Below, one piece after another: positions 19,701-28,313 of a stretch of DNA of 64,000 bases. The position numbers and the translations under genes were made by a program. The notes under the pieces are model-generated. The model did no database searches, had not been told where the DNA came from, and saw only the letters and a list, made by a program, of their open reading frames with translations. Source of the stretch: Hymenobacter sp. J193 (GTDB lineage Bacteria; Bacteroidota; Bacteroidia; Cytophagales; Hymenobacteraceae); assembly GCF_024700075.1 (NCBI RefSeq), contig NZ_JAJONE010000001.1:372001-436000 (forward strand). Reading direction: 5' to 3'. Numbering within the stretch: the stretch's first letter is position 1; each line of letters begins with the position of its first letter.

Positions 19701-20576
19701 ATGAACTATCGTGCGCAGTACCTTGCCGGCGCTCTGCTGGCCGCTTCCCTCCTGTTTTCCGGTTGCGCTGAAGAGTCCGACACTCCTGCGCCCACACCTC
19801 CCGTTGTCTCCGCCATCGACGATGACAATCTGCTGACGATGGGCAACCCCAGCGGAGCCACGGCCGACGTAAACCAGCCCACCAACTACCTGCTCGTCAA
19901 GCCGCAATACGCGCTGAGCTACCACCGCGAGCGGGGCATTCCCAACTGGGTGAGCTGGCGCATTGCCACCAGTTGGCTTGGCTCAGCCGACCGCCAGGAT
20001 GACTTCCGCCCCGATAATACGCTGCCCGCCGGCTGGTACCAGGTGCAGGCCACGGGCTACTCGGGCTCGGGCTTCGACCGGGGCCACAACTGCCCTTCCG
20101 CCGACCGCACCAGCACCGTAGCCGACAACTCGGCCACGTTCCTGATGACCAACATGATTCCGCAGGCCCCCAACAACAACCAGCAAACCTGGGCCGACCT
20201 GGAAAGCTACTGCCGCACCCTGGTGCGCGCCGGCAATGAGCTTTACGTCATCATGGGCAACTACGGCAAAGGCGGCGTGGGCTCCAGGGGGGCGGCTACT
20301 ACCGTAGACAATGGCCGCGTGACCGTGCCTGCCCGGGTGTGGAAGGTGATTGTAGTATTGCCCGTGGGTAACAACGATGCGGCCCGCGTCGACTCTGCCA
20401 CCCGCATTATTGCCGTAGACACGCCTAATGATAATAGCTTAAGCCAGGCCTGGGGCCAGTACAGAACCAGCGTGGATGCCATTGAGGCGGCTACTGGGCT
20501 GGACCTGCTTTCAACTGTTCCTTCGGCCGTACAGGCAACTGTAGAGGCGCAGGTGGATAAGGGAGCTACGAATTAG
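19701..20576 (+). CDS. DNA/RNA non-specific endonuclease (NUC1 family), lipoprotein
   Basis: 291 aa beta-beta-alpha-metal nuclease. Lipobox LFSGC near residue 22 predicts membrane anchoring outside the cytoplasm. The catalytic motif is GFDRGHNCPSADRT (His is the general base), with downstream NMIPQAPNNNQQTWADLE supplying the metal-binding Asn, and YVIMGNYG typical of the family. Such enzymes degrade extracellular nucleic acids for nutrient supply or defence against incoming DNA. A -7 box four bases upstream and a strong terminator downstream indicate a single-gene, probably leaderless transcript. Confidence 0.92.
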   Translation: MNYRAQYLAGALLAASLLFSGCAEESDTPAPTPPVVSAIDDDNLLTMGNPSGATADVNQPTNYLLVKPQYALSYHRERGIPNWVSWRIATSWLGSADRQDDFRPDNTLPAGWYQVQATGYSGSGFDRGHNCPSADRTSTVADNSATFLMTNMIPQAPNNNQQTWADLESYCRTLVRAGNELYVIMGNYGKGGVGSRGAATTVDNGRVTVPARVWKVIVVLPVGNNDAARVDSATRIIAVDTPNDNSLSQAWGQYRTSVDAIEAATGLDLLSTVPSAVQATVEAQVDKGATN

Positions 20577-20590
20577 AGCTTCTGTTTGGA

Positions 20591-20654
20591 TAACAGAAAA
20601 AGCCGTTGGTTATCGAGGGCATTACCCGTGACAACCAACGGCTTTTTTTCTGTT
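20591..20654. terminator. Terminator after nuclease gene
   Basis: CAGAAAAAGCCGTTGGTT pairs with AACCAACGGCTTTTT...CTG with an intervening loop and T run; the symmetric shape suits both the nuclease gene and the opposing dioxygenase gene. Confidence 0.9.
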
Positions 20655-20759
20655 CCAAGTTTTACCAGCTGGCAATCCGGCAAAATCCCGGGCAGCAGTA
20701 GCTAACTGCCAGGAGTAAAGTCAAAGCTGCAAGGATTGTAAGGCAGAACTCTACCCCGC

Positions 20760-21647
20760 CTACCCTACCACAAACGTGCGCATACTCATGCCGCCGTAGC
20801 TCACTTCCTCGTAGGCGTGGCGGATAGCGTCGTCCGGCTCGGCCAGGGCCAGGCTGTAGAGCATTGGGATGTAGTGGTCGGGGGTGGGCACGGAAAGAGG
20901 GCCGCTGGCGCCGGCTTGCTGATAGTGAGCCAGGGCCAGCAGGTCGCGCTGGTTTATTTTAACCTTGGCCCACTCATCGAATTCCTGTGCCCAGGCGTAA
21001 GGCGTGGCATCGTCCTGCATGAGCTTGGGCATGCTCTGGCGCAGGTTGTGCACGATGTTGCCGCTGCCCAGAATGAGCACGCCGCGGCGGCGCAGAAACT
21101 GCAGCTGCCGGGAAAGCTCGGCGTGGTAGGTTATGGGCTTGTAGTAGTCGATGCTGAGCTGGAATACCGGAATATCGGCCTCGGGAAACAGGTGGTGCAG
21201 CACCGTCCAGGAGCCGTGGTCGAGGCCCCACTCATCGGTAGGGTGCGCGTCGGGCAGGGCGGCCAGCACTTCTTTTGCCACGTCGGGTGCGCCGGGTGCG
21301 GGGTACTGCATGTCGAACAGCTCCTGCGGGAAGCCGCCGAAATCGTGGATGGTTTCGGGCCGCTCGTTTACGGCCACGAAGGTGCCCCGCGTAAGCCAGT
21401 GCGCCGACACGACCAGGATGGCCCGCGGGGGCTGCCGGTTACGAATGTCGAGCCCCAGCTGGCGCAGGGTCTGGGTGAACGGGTTATCAGCCAGGGCATT
21501 CATGGGCGAGCCGTGCCCTACGAACAGCACGGGCATCTTGGCGGTTTTCTGGAAGCCGCTGGCGGTGTTGTGGAGGTCTTGCAGAGAGTTCATAGCAGAA
21601 ACAACGGGCAGCGCGCCAAGTAGTCGAAGAAAGTAGCGGCGCTGCAT
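20760..21647 (-). CDS. ygiD: Extradiol dioxygenase, YgiD/DODA (LigB) family
   Basis: 295 aa. Family enzymes use a mononuclear metal to open catechol-type rings (4,5-DOPA dioxygenase activity for YgiD). Metal ligands: VGHGSPMNAL (about residues 43-52), SAHW near 83, and the distal DHGSW near 143. Compared with typical YgiD, which starts at MNSLQDLH, this frame has 18 extra residues MQRRYFLRLLGALPV..., containing a twin-arginine-like RR and hydrophobic stretch. A perfect -7 box at 21671-21678 lies before the longer start, supporting it; the shorter start is at 21593. Location (periplasm versus cytoplasm) therefore depends on the start. Confidence 0.85.
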   Translation of the reverse strand: MQRRYFLRLLGALPVVSAMNSLQDLHNTASGFQKTAKMPVLFVGHGSPMNALADNPFTQTLRQLGLDIRNRQPPRAILVVSAHWLTRGTFVAVNERPETIHDFGGFPQELFDMQYPAPGAPDVAKEVLAALPDAHPTDEWGLDHGSWTVLHHLFPEADIPVFQLSIDYYKPITYHAELSRQLQFLRRRGVLILGSGNIVHNLRQSMPKLMQDDATPYAWAQEFDEWAKVKINQRDLLALAHYQQAGASGPLSVPTPDHYIPMLYSLALAEPDDAIRHAYEEVSYGGMSMRTFVVG

Positions 21648-21973
21648 GGGGGTATCGATTTCAACGATAACAAAAGTACCCAGCGTTGGGTAGCAGCGCC
21701 TTGATGTAGGATAAGAAATGTGACGTGGTATATTAGCCTCATACCAGCCCTGCTCCTGTCCATAGGGTCCGGGGCCTTGGGCACTGTGGCGCGGAGGCGG
21801 GTGGTGGATCTATGAATTATTAAGAAAGCGTCAACTTTAGCTTATATTGCTAACGTCATATATAAAGCCGTAAATGGCGTGCGAACCAAGTGGATATAAC
21901 CGACAACAACGGCTATAGTCTCAATCCTGTTCACAACCGTGCAAAGTGACAGAAACCAAAAAAATACAACCGC
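21648..21973. other. Spacer upstream of the low-GC cupin-like gene
   Basis: 326 bp. Near the left it holds the ygiD promoter. From about 21810 the DNA becomes AT-rich, and GCTAAC at 21850 is mirrored by GCTAAC at 22508 beyond the next gene; CCGACAACAACGGCTATAG lies at about 21900. This may be the flank of a transferred cassette. No ORF worth calling. Confidence 0.45.
21671..21678 (-). promoter_or_regulatory. -7 box of ygiD-like gene
   Basis: Minus strand reads TACTTTTG, an exact consensus match 24 bases before the ATG at 21647. Confidence 0.5.
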
Positions 21974-22471
21974 ATGAATATTAAACAGCTGATTATCGGA
22001 GTTTTACTTGGCGGACTGTTAGGATTTGGTTTGGCGAACTATTTTGCCAAGACCAGCCAACAAGCTCACAGTACCAACGAAACAACAATTGACGGTTCTT
22101 CTACAAAGTGGACCTGGCCAGATAGTTTGGACGCCGTAAAAGCGGCGCCTGAAAACCACAAAGTGGTTTATGAGGATAGTACCGTGAGAGTATTGCAAGT
22201 CCTTTTGGACGCGCACAAGGAAGAGCCAATCCACACCCACAAATGGAAGAGCATAATGTGGATTGCCAAACCAGCGGTGCCCTGCACAATTTACCAATAC
22301 AGCCTGAACAGAAATGGGCAATTTGTGGCAAAGGATAGCATAACCATACCACGTATGGACACTAATATTGGGCAGCCGGTTGAGGCAGAAGGTCCAGCAG
22401 GAATCAAGAATTTGGGCAATGAGAACGGTATTGCGTACAGGGTTGAATTCAAAAAAGACTTCAAACCGTAA
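21974..22471 (+). CDS. Membrane-anchored cupin-like hypothetical protein
   Basis: 165 aa with an N-terminal membrane anchor or uncleaved signal (IIGVLLGGLLGFGLANYF). The body has cupin-like features: VRVLQVLLDAHKEEPIHTHKW, where the HTH pair and upstream Glu could bind metal, and VEAEGPAGIKNLGNENGIAYRV. Function unknown; related soluble proteins are annotated only as cupin-domain. The gene is visibly lower in GC (mid-forties by eye) than its neighbours (about 60), and its flanks contain repeated GCTAAC, so recent acquisition is likely. Confidence 0.7.
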   Translation: MNIKQLIIGVLLGGLLGFGLANYFAKTSQQAHSTNETTIDGSSTKWTWPDSLDAVKAAPENHKVVYEDSTVRVLQVLLDAHKEEPIHTHKWKSIMWIAKPAVPCTIYQYSLNRNGQFVAKDSITIPRMDTNIGQPVEAEGPAGIKNLGNENGIAYRVEFKKDFKP

Positions 22472-22506
22472 CTCGTCATATCAGCCACGGCTTGGCAATA
22501 AGCAGC

Positions 22507-22526
22507 CGCTAACATGAGTGTTAGCG
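22507..22526. repeat. Small palindrome after the cupin-like gene
   Basis: CGCTAAC - ATGAGT - GTTAGCG, a perfect 7-bp stem. The same GCTAAC core occurs upstream of the gene at 21850, so it may be a cassette end. Confidence 0.5.
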
Positions 22527-22552
22527 TAGGCGGGCTGAGGTGCATGATTTAA

Positions 22553-22612
22553 CCATATCACACAAAACCGCCCCGTAACATCACGGTTACGGGGCGGTTT
22601 TGTGTGATATGG
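22553..22612. terminator. Very long bidirectional terminator hairpin
   Basis: Arms 22553-22579 and 22586-22612 form a perfect 27-bp stem with a 6-base loop. The AAAACCG / CGGTTTT part gives T runs on both strands. It lies between convergent genes, 10 bases past the stop of the molybdenum subunit gene. Confidence 0.92.
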
Positions 22613-22622
22613 CAAGAGGTGA

Positions 22623-24857
22623 TTACAGAAGTTTATCAATCATTATGGGCAGGTCGCGCACGCGCTTGCCGGTGGCGTGGTACACGGCGTTGGCAATGGC
22701 GGCTGCTACGCCCAGCAGGCCTACCTCGCCAATGCCTTTCACGCCCAGTGGGTTCACAATGTCGTCTTCCTCCTCCACAAACAGCACCTCAAGGTCATGG
22801 ATATCGGCATTAACGGGCACGTGGTACTCGGCGTAGTTGTGGTTCATGTAGCGGCCGAACTTGTGGTCCATCACCGTTTCCTCCATCAGCGCCGCGCTGA
22901 TGCCCCACACCATGGAGCCCAGCACCTGCGAGCGGGCGGTTTTGAGGTTGAGGATGCGGCCTGCCGCCACGGAGTTGACCACGCGCGTTACGTGGACGGT
23001 GCCCAGCTCCTCATCCACTTTCACCTCCGCAAACACCACGTTGTGCGAGTGCATGGAGTAAGGCTGCTGCCTGAGCATATCGGGCATGGCCGAACTGTCG
23101 GCTTCTACTTTGGTTTCACCGCTGGTTTGCAGCACGTCGCGGAGTACCACGGCCTGGCTAGCGTCGAGGCGGAGCCGGATCTGGCCGTTCACGAACTCAA
23201 CGTCTTCCAGCTTAGCGCCTTTGAGGGGCGAGCCTTCCATCTTCTGAGCCAGCTTGAGCAGCTTTTCACCCAGGGCCTCGCAGGTGTTCTTCACGGCCGT
23301 ACCCACCGAGGCCGCCGTCCAGGAACCGCCTTGTAGTGGCGCTTCGGGCAGGTCGGTATCGCCGAGCTTGAAGGTGACGGCCTCAATGGGCAGCCCCAGC
23401 GTTTCGGCCGCAATCTGCGTCATGATGGTATAGGTGCCGGTGCCGTTTTCGCCGGCTGCGCTGGATACCGTCAGGTGCCCGTCGGCGGTGAGGCTGGCCT
23501 TGGCCGCCGACTTTTGCTGGGTGGCGTCCCATACGCCGCCGCCCATACCCCAGCCAACCAGCTTGCCATCTTTGTCACGCATGGAGCCCGGGGCCTGGGT
23601 GCGCTTCTCCCAGCCAAACTTGGCTGCGCCCTGGTGGTAGCAGTCGCGCAGCTTTTTGCTGGAGAAGGGCTTTTTCAGGTTCTGGTCCTGCTCGGCGTAG
23701 TTGCGCAGGCGGAACTCCAGCGGGTCGAGGCCGGCGGCATACGCCATTTCGTCCATGGCTATTTCCAGCCCGATGGAGCCGGTAGCCGCGCCGGGGGCGC
23801 GCATATCCAGAGGTGTATACACGTCGAGCTTGGCCAGCTGGTAGCCCAGCTTTACGTTGTCGCACTGGTAGAGCATGCCACTCCAGTTCACCACGTTTTC
23901 GGTGTAGTCCTCAAACTGCGAGGTTTCGTGGAGGGCGTGGTGTTGCAGGGCCGCCAGGGTGCCATCGGCGTTGGTGGCCAGCTTGAGGTACTGCAGCGTG
24001 TGGGGCCGGTGCCCGAAGGAGAACATCTGCTGGCGGGTGAGCGTGACGCGCACCGAGCGTTTGAGTTCCAGGGCCGCCAGCACGGCCAGAAACACCTGGT
24101 ACTGCGGCCGCAAACCCGCGCCGAAGCCTCCGCCCATGTACTCGTTCACTACCCGACAGTCGTCCTTCTTCAACCCGAAGATTTTGGTGAGGTACTGCTG
24201 CACGTTGTACACGCCCTGGGTTTTGTCGTAGGCCGTGATTTTGCCGTCGTCATGGTACTCGGCCGTGGTGGCAAACAGCTCCATGGGGTTGTGGTGCTGG
24301 GCGCCATGCATGTACTCGGCCTCCATGCGGTGTGGCGCTTCTTCCCAGGCTTTGTCGGGGTTGCCGCGGGGCGGCGGCGGGGGCATCCAGCCGGTTTTGC
24401 CACGGCCCGGCTCAAAGCCCTCGTCGCGCTTGGTTTCGAGGTCGGTTTCGTGCTTGTCCTCCTCATACTCCAGGCGTAGCAGGGAAGCCGCGTAGCGGGC
24501 TACCTCAAGGCTTTCGGCTACCACCAGAGCCACGGGCTGCTGGCTGAACTTCACCTCGTTATCGTGCAGGGGCCGGAAAGGCGAGCCGCCGGGGGCTACG
24601 TCGTCCTTGTAGCTTCGGTCAAACCAGGCCAGCGAAGGCACGTTTTCGTGGGAGAAAACCTGGAGCACGCCGGGCAGCGCCAGCACCTCGTCGGCGTGGA
24701 TTCTGGTGATTTTGCCCTTGGCAATGGGGCTACTGACAACCCAGCCGTAGGTCAGGCCAGGCACGTTGTACTCGGCCGAGTACTTGGCCGCGCCGGTTAC
24801 TTTCGCCGGACCATCAACGCGGCTGGTGGGCTTGCCTATGTGGTTGGTCGTGCTCAT
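22623..24857 (-). CDS. paoC: Molybdenum hydroxylase, large (Mo-cofactor) subunit
   Basis: 744 aa catalytic subunit of a xanthine oxidase-family enzyme. Molybdopterin-binding regions include EYMGGGFGAGLRPQY (about residue 240), RAPGAATGSIGLEIAMDE and AAGENGTGTYTIMTQIAAET; the catalytic glutamate is in GIGEVGLLG near the C-terminus. Order and features match E. coli PaoC, an aldehyde oxidoreductase, so aromatic aldehyde oxidation is the best guess; xanthine or isoquinoline substrates remain possible. Its ATG overlaps the stop of the FAD subunit (ATGA), so they are translationally coupled. Confidence 0.9.
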   Translation of the reverse strand: MSTTNHIGKPTSRVDGPAKVTGAAKYSAEYNVPGLTYGWVVSSPIAKGKITRIHADEVLALPGVLQVFSHENVPSLAWFDRSYKDDVAPGGSPFRPLHDNEVKFSQQPVALVVAESLEVARYAASLLRLEYEEDKHETDLETKRDEGFEPGRGKTGWMPPPPPRGNPDKAWEEAPHRMEAEYMHGAQHHNPMELFATTAEYHDDGKITAYDKTQGVYNVQQYLTKIFGLKKDDCRVVNEYMGGGFGAGLRPQYQVFLAVLAALELKRSVRVTLTRQQMFSFGHRPHTLQYLKLATNADGTLAALQHHALHETSQFEDYTENVVNWSGMLYQCDNVKLGYQLAKLDVYTPLDMRAPGAATGSIGLEIAMDEMAYAAGLDPLEFRLRNYAEQDQNLKKPFSSKKLRDCYHQGAAKFGWEKRTQAPGSMRDKDGKLVGWGMGGGVWDATQQKSAAKASLTADGHLTVSSAAGENGTGTYTIMTQIAAETLGLPIEAVTFKLGDTDLPEAPLQGGSWTAASVGTAVKNTCEALGEKLLKLAQKMEGSPLKGAKLEDVEFVNGQIRLRLDASQAVVLRDVLQTSGETKVEADSSAMPDMLRQQPYSMHSHNVVFAEVKVDEELGTVHVTRVVNSVAAGRILNLKTARSQVLGSMVWGISAALMEETVMDHKFGRYMNHNYAEYHVPVNADIHDLEVLFVEEEDDIVNPLGVKGIGEVGLLGVAAAIANAVYHATGKRVRDLPIMIDKLL

Positions 24858-25876
24858 GGATTCGAGTTTAGAAAGACGTCGGATGCGGTTTGCGAGCCTT
24901 CGGCGGCCTGCCGGAGTGCCCGCACAATGGCGCGCCGGGCCAGCTCAATCTTGAAGTCGTTGGAGCCCTGGCCTTGGGCGTTTTCCAGTACTTTGGCGGC
25001 CACGCGGGCAAAGGTTTCGGCGGTGGCGGGCTGGCCTTTGAGCAGGTTTTCGGCTTCCTGATCACGCCAGGGCTTATGAGCTACGCCGCCCAAGGCCAGG
25101 CGGGCATCCGTGATGGTGTTGCCGTCCAGCTCCAGGGCCGCTGCCACCGAAACCAGGGCAAAAGCGTAGCTGCTCCGGTCGCGCAGCTTCAGGTAGCTGA
25201 AGTTCTTCTCGAAGCCTTTGGCCGGTAAGTCTAAGCTGACAATCAGCTCGCCGGGCTCCAGGGTGTTGTCTTTTTCGGGCCGGTCGCCGGGCAGGCGGTG
25301 GAAGTCCTCAAAGGCAATACTCCGTTCCCCGCCCGGCCCGCTCACGCGCACCGTGGGAGCCAGCGCGGCCAGGGCCACGCACATGTCGCTCGGGTGGGTG
25401 GCAATGCACGCCTCGCTGGTGCCCAGAATAGCGTGGATGCGGTTGTAGCCGCCAATGGCCGAGCAGCCCGAGCCGGGCTCCCGCTTGTTGCAGGGCGTGG
25501 CCAGATCGTAGAAGTAGTAGCAGCGGGTGCGCTGCATGAGGTTGCCGCCGTTGGTGGCCATGTTGCGCAGCTGCGGCGAGGCCCCGGCCAGAATGGCCTG
25601 GTTCAGCAGCGGGTAGCGGCTTTTCACGTCTTCGTTCCAGGCGGTATCGGCGTTGGTGGCAGTGGCACCCAGCCGCAGCCCCCCGTCGGGCAGGGCTTCT
25701 ATAGCGGCTAGCGGCAGCTTGCCCACGCTCACGAGGTGGGTGGGGCGCTCCACGTTTTCCTTCATCAAATCGATGAGGTTGGTGCCGCCCCCGATGTAGG
25801 CAGAGTTGCTGTGCCCGGCCTTATCACGCACGGCATCATCGACGGCCGTGGCGCGGTGGTAGGTGAATGGGTTCAT
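24854..25876 (-). CDS. paoB: Molybdenum hydroxylase, FAD/[4Fe-4S] subunit
   Basis: 340 aa, passes electrons from the FeS subunit to FAD. FAD-binding motifs YIGGGTNLIDLMKENV (about residues 27-42) and NMATNGGNLMQRTRC are clear. As in PaoB, there is an inserted cysteine cluster CYYFYDLATPCNKREPGSGC followed by SEACIATHPSD, expected to bind an extra [4Fe-4S] cluster that ordinary xanthine dehydrogenase FAD subunits lack. This is the strongest reason for a PaoABC-type assignment. Starts 73 bases after the FeS gene, with a hairpin repeat in the gap. Confidence 0.92.
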   Translation of the reverse strand: MNPFTYHRATAVDDAVRDKAGHSNSAYIGGGTNLIDLMKENVERPTHLVSVGKLPLAAIEALPDGGLRLGATATNADTAWNEDVKSRYPLLNQAILAGASPQLRNMATNGGNLMQRTRCYYFYDLATPCNKREPGSGCSAIGGYNRIHAILGTSEACIATHPSDMCVALAALAPTVRVSGPGGERSIAFEDFHRLPGDRPEKDNTLEPGELIVSLDLPAKGFEKNFSYLKLRDRSSYAFALVSVAAALELDGNTITDARLALGGVAHKPWRDQEAENLLKGQPATAETFARVAAKVLENAQGQGSNDFKIELARRAIVRALRQAAEGSQTASDVFLNSNP

Positions 25877-25881
25877 TTAGG

Positions 25882-25972
25882 AGAGCTTAGAAGTTAGAGT
25901 TGAGAGCTTAGTATGGACATGAAGTACCGAAGACAGAACCTGCTAAGCTCTACCTTCTATGCTCTAAGCTCT
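25882..25972. repeat. Imperfect hairpin between FeS and FAD subunit genes
   Basis: Arms 25882-25911 and 25943-25972 (30 nt each) are complementary at both ends (AGAGCTTAG ... GAGCTTAG) and imperfect in the middle; each arm consists of degenerate repeats of AGAGCTTAG. The right arm overlaps the FeS gene and encodes its last residues (SLEHRR) and TAG stop. Confidence 0.8.
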
Positions 25973-26489
25973 GCTTATCCACTACTTCCTTCACGGCGTT
26001 CAGAATGCCTACGTAGGCCCCGCAGCGGCAGACGTTGCCGCTCATCAGCTCCCGAATCTCGTCTTCCGTGCGGGCCTTGCTTTCGTTGATGAGGCCCTGG
26101 GCCGAGCAGATCTGGCCGGGCGTGCAGTAGCCGCACTGGAAGGCGTCGTGGTCGATGAAGGCCTGCTGCAGGGGGTGAAGGCTTTCGGTGGTGCCCAGGC
26201 CTTCGATGGTCGTAATTTCCTCGCCCTCGTGCATCACCGCCAGCGACAGGCAGCTATTGATGCGTCTGCCATCGACCAGCACCGTGCAGGCCCCGCACTG
26301 GCCATGGTCGCAGCCTTTCTTGGTGCCGGTAAGGTTGAGGTATTCGCGCAGGGCGTCGAGCAGGGTGGTCCAGGGAGCAAGCTGGAGAGTATGCTGCTGG
26401 CCGTTGATGGTGAGATGAACCGGGCCGGCAGACGGCGGCGCGGCCACTCCGCCGGCGCGGGCCGGTGCGTTGGTCGGTTGCTGGGGCAT
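25950..26489 (-). CDS. paoA: Molybdenum hydroxylase, [2Fe-2S] subunit
   Basis: 179 aa from ATG 26489. Two [2Fe-2S] clusters: [16 protein letters not shown]...INSC (plant-type ferredoxin fold) and QCGYCTPGQ...NVCRCGAY (C-terminal helical domain). First gene of the three-gene operon, the usual order. E. coli PaoA has a Tat signal; here no RR signal is seen, and the N-terminal [13 protein letters not shown]... region is a short linker, so this complex is probably cytoplasmic. An upstream start at 26570 would add a Cys-rich stretch unlike the family. Its last codons lie in a hairpin repeat. Confidence 0.9.
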   Translation of the reverse strand: MPQQPTNAPARAGGVAAPPSAGPVHLTINGQQHTLQLAPWTTLLDALREYLNLTGTKKGCDHGQCGACTVLVDGRRINSCLSLAVMHEGEEITTIEGLGTTESLHPLQQAFIDHDAFQCGYCTPGQICSAQGLINESKARTEDEIRELMSGNVCRCGAYVGILNAVKEVVDKQSLEHRR

Positions 26490-26820
26490 AGAAAGAAAGC
26501 TGGTTGTGGGTGAAGGGCTGGCGCTGCAACACGGGCAGTTGCTTTGGCTTACGGGGTTCAACCGGCGCACGTTATGCTCCCGGCCCGATTTTTCCCTCCT
26601 ATAATCCTATATTTAATCTCAACCAGCCGCGAGGGACTACCGCTTAGGTTATTTAGCCTTTAACCATATTCTTTCTAAATTTCTCCGGCCCGTTCTTCAA
26701 CGCTGCTTGAAGCCCGCTTCCGGCTTACGTTATATTCGTTTATACACGACTAGCCAGTGCCCGGGCTCACTTGCGCAACCAGCCGCCGGCCGGTTGGTAC
26801 GGCAACAGACCTGGGATTTA
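26490..26820. other. Spacer between molybdenum operon and IS element
   Basis: 331 bp; an AT-rich part (about 26590-26700) probably holds the operon promoter, though no exact TAnnTTTG box was found. The right end is the TTA target duplication of the first IS element. Small frames here have no recognisable features. Confidence 0.4.
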
Positions 26821-27701
26821 GAGCGTGTTTGGGAATTAGGTTCGGGCCAAAAGAAACGAGCCAGTAAGTTGCGTGGGGAGTTCCTAGGCTCCTTTTCGCT
26901 TTATGGGTGAGTGCTATCAACCCCTTACTGACTCGCAGTGGCAAGTTATTGCGCCGCTGCTGCCCCTGCAACGCAAGCGCCGCTTGTGTTTGCGCCAAGT
27001 CGTTGACGCGTTGCGCTACGTGTGCCGCACGGGCTGCCAGTGGCGCAGCCTGCCGGCGTGTTTCCCGCCCTGGTCGGCGGTGTACTACTATTTCGCCCGC
27101 TGGCAAGCCACCGGCACGCTGCAACGGCTTAACGAGGCCGGCAACCGCGCCGACCGGCTGGCGAGTCAGCGCTTGCCCACCCCGTCGCTGGCCCTAGTCG
27201 ACGCGCAAAGCGTCAAACTGGCCCCGCGCCTGAACCAGCAGCGCGGCCTCGACGCGCACAAACGGGTGAACGGCCGCAAGCGCCAGGTCCTGTGCGACAC
27301 GGGCGGCCGCATCTGGCAGGTGGTCGTGCACGCGGCCAGCGGACACGACAGCCGGGCGGCCCACCCGCTCTTGCCCCGGCGCGAGCAGCTGCGCCCGGCC
27401 TGGGCCAGCCGGCTGCGCACCGTGCTCACCGACCGGGCCTACCACGGTCGTTTTGCGCAGCAGGTCCGGGCCTTGGGCTGGCAGCACCAAGTGGCCAGCC
27501 GCCCGCCCAGTGCCGACCGGGGCTTCGTGCCCGTGGCCCAGCGCTGGGTCGTGGAGCGCACCTTCGCCTGGCTCAACTGCTTTCGGCGCATCGTCGTGGA
27601 TTACGAGCGCACCCCGGCCAGCCATGCGGCCTGGATACTGCTCGCCAATCTGACCATGACGTTACGACGTGCTACAACCGAGTGAATTCCCAAACACCCT
27701 C
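26821..27701 (+). mobile_element. IS5-family insertion sequence, complete (881 bp)
   Basis: Terminal inverted repeats: left GAGCGTGTTTGGGAATT, right end reads GAGGGTGTTTGGGAATT on the minus strand (one mismatch). TTA (26818-26820 and 27702-27704) is duplicated at the target, fitting the TNA sites of the IS1031-like part of the IS5 family. One intact transposase gene. It inserted nine bases from the stop codon of the Crp/Fnr gene. Confidence 0.93.
26903..27685 (+). CDS. IS5-family transposase (single frame)
   Basis: 260 aa. N-terminal DNA-binding part (LTDSQWQVIAPLLPLQRK, YVCRTGCQWRSLPACFPPW, VYYYFARWQATG) then the RNase H-like DDE catalytic core: LVDAQSVK supplies the first Asp, VLTDRAYHG the second, and RWVVERTFAWLNCFRR the Glu. 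Full length and intact, so the element may be active. Codon use is more GC-rich than the host average. Confidence 0.95.
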   Translation: MGECYQPLTDSQWQVIAPLLPLQRKRRLCLRQVVDALRYVCRTGCQWRSLPACFPPWSAVYYYFARWQATGTLQRLNEAGNRADRLASQRLPTPSLALVDAQSVKLAPRLNQQRGLDAHKRVNGRKRQVLCDTGGRIWQVVVHAASGHDSRAAHPLLPRREQLRPAWASRLRTVLTDRAYHGRFAQQVRALGWQHQVASRPPSADRGFVPVAQRWVVERTFAWLNCFRRIVVDYERTPASHAAWILLANLTMTLRRATTE

Positions 27702-27713
27702 TTAACCGGCCGG

Positions 27714-28313
27714 CTAGCCTTTGGCCCGCTCAGCCCGGATGCGGCTCAGGGATTCGGGGGTAATGCCCAGGTAGGCTGCAATATGACGCTGGGGCAGCCG
27801 CTGCCCCAGCGTAGGATAAAGCTGCAGAAACTCCTGATACCGGGCTTCGGCCGGGACGCTGAGCACGCCAATCAGCCGCCGCTGCATAGCTGCCAGGCTG
27901 CGCTGTAGCAGCTCGTAGAAAAACGCCTGGAACGCCGGCCCAAAGGCAGAAAGCTGGGCGTAGAAACCGGCCCCGAAGAGCAGCACCTCGGAATCTTCCA
28001 GGGCATCAATGGAAAACAGCGCGGGCTCGTGGCAGCGGATACTGTGCTGATCGGCAATCCACCAGTTTTCGGGAGCGAACTGCAGGATGTGCTCTTTCTG
28101 GCGCTCATCCGTGACGTAGCTGCGCAGGCAGCCGCGCACCACAAAGGCCCCGTAGCGCGCCGCCTCGCCCTGCCGCCCCAGCACCTCGCCTTTTGCCAGA
28201 TGGCGCGGGGTAAGCAGGCCGGCCAATTCGTTGAGTTGAGTTTCAGTGAGCGGGAGTTTGTCACGGAAATAAGCGCGGAGGGCGTCGAGAATGATTGTAT
28301 TCGTAGTTGTCAT
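27714..28313 (-). CDS. Crp/Fnr-family transcription regulator
   Basis: About 199 aa from ATG 28313. N-terminal cyclic-nucleotide-binding beta-roll (LAKGEVLGRQGEAARYGAFVVRGCLRSYV) and C-terminal helix-turn-helix QRHIAAYLGITPESLSRIRAE. No Fnr-type cysteine cluster and no clear cAMP-binding RxS motif, so the ligand is unknown; many Bacteroidota members of this group respond to none. Its ATG lies inside a GTCATCCTGAGC repeat arm (28309-28340), and the stop is nine bases from an IS. A start at 28328 (five codons earlier, wholly within the repeat) is less likely. Flanked on both sides by IS5-family elements. Confidence 0.88.
   Translation of the reverse strand: MTTTNTIILDALRAYFRDKLPLTETQLNELAGLLTPRHLAKGEVLGRQGEAARYGAFVVRGCLRSYVTDERQKEHILQFAPENWWIADQHSIRCHEPALFSIDALEDSEVLLFGAGFYAQLSAFGPAFQAFFYELLQRSLAAMQRRLIGVLSVPAEARYQEFLQLYPTLGQRLPQRHIAAYLGITPESLSRIRAERAKG

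Noticed and set aside
21850..22526. Integron gene cassette with attC
   Set aside because: GCTAAC flanks do not fit the RYYYAAC/GTTRRRY consensus and no integrase is visible; kept only as a possible insertion.
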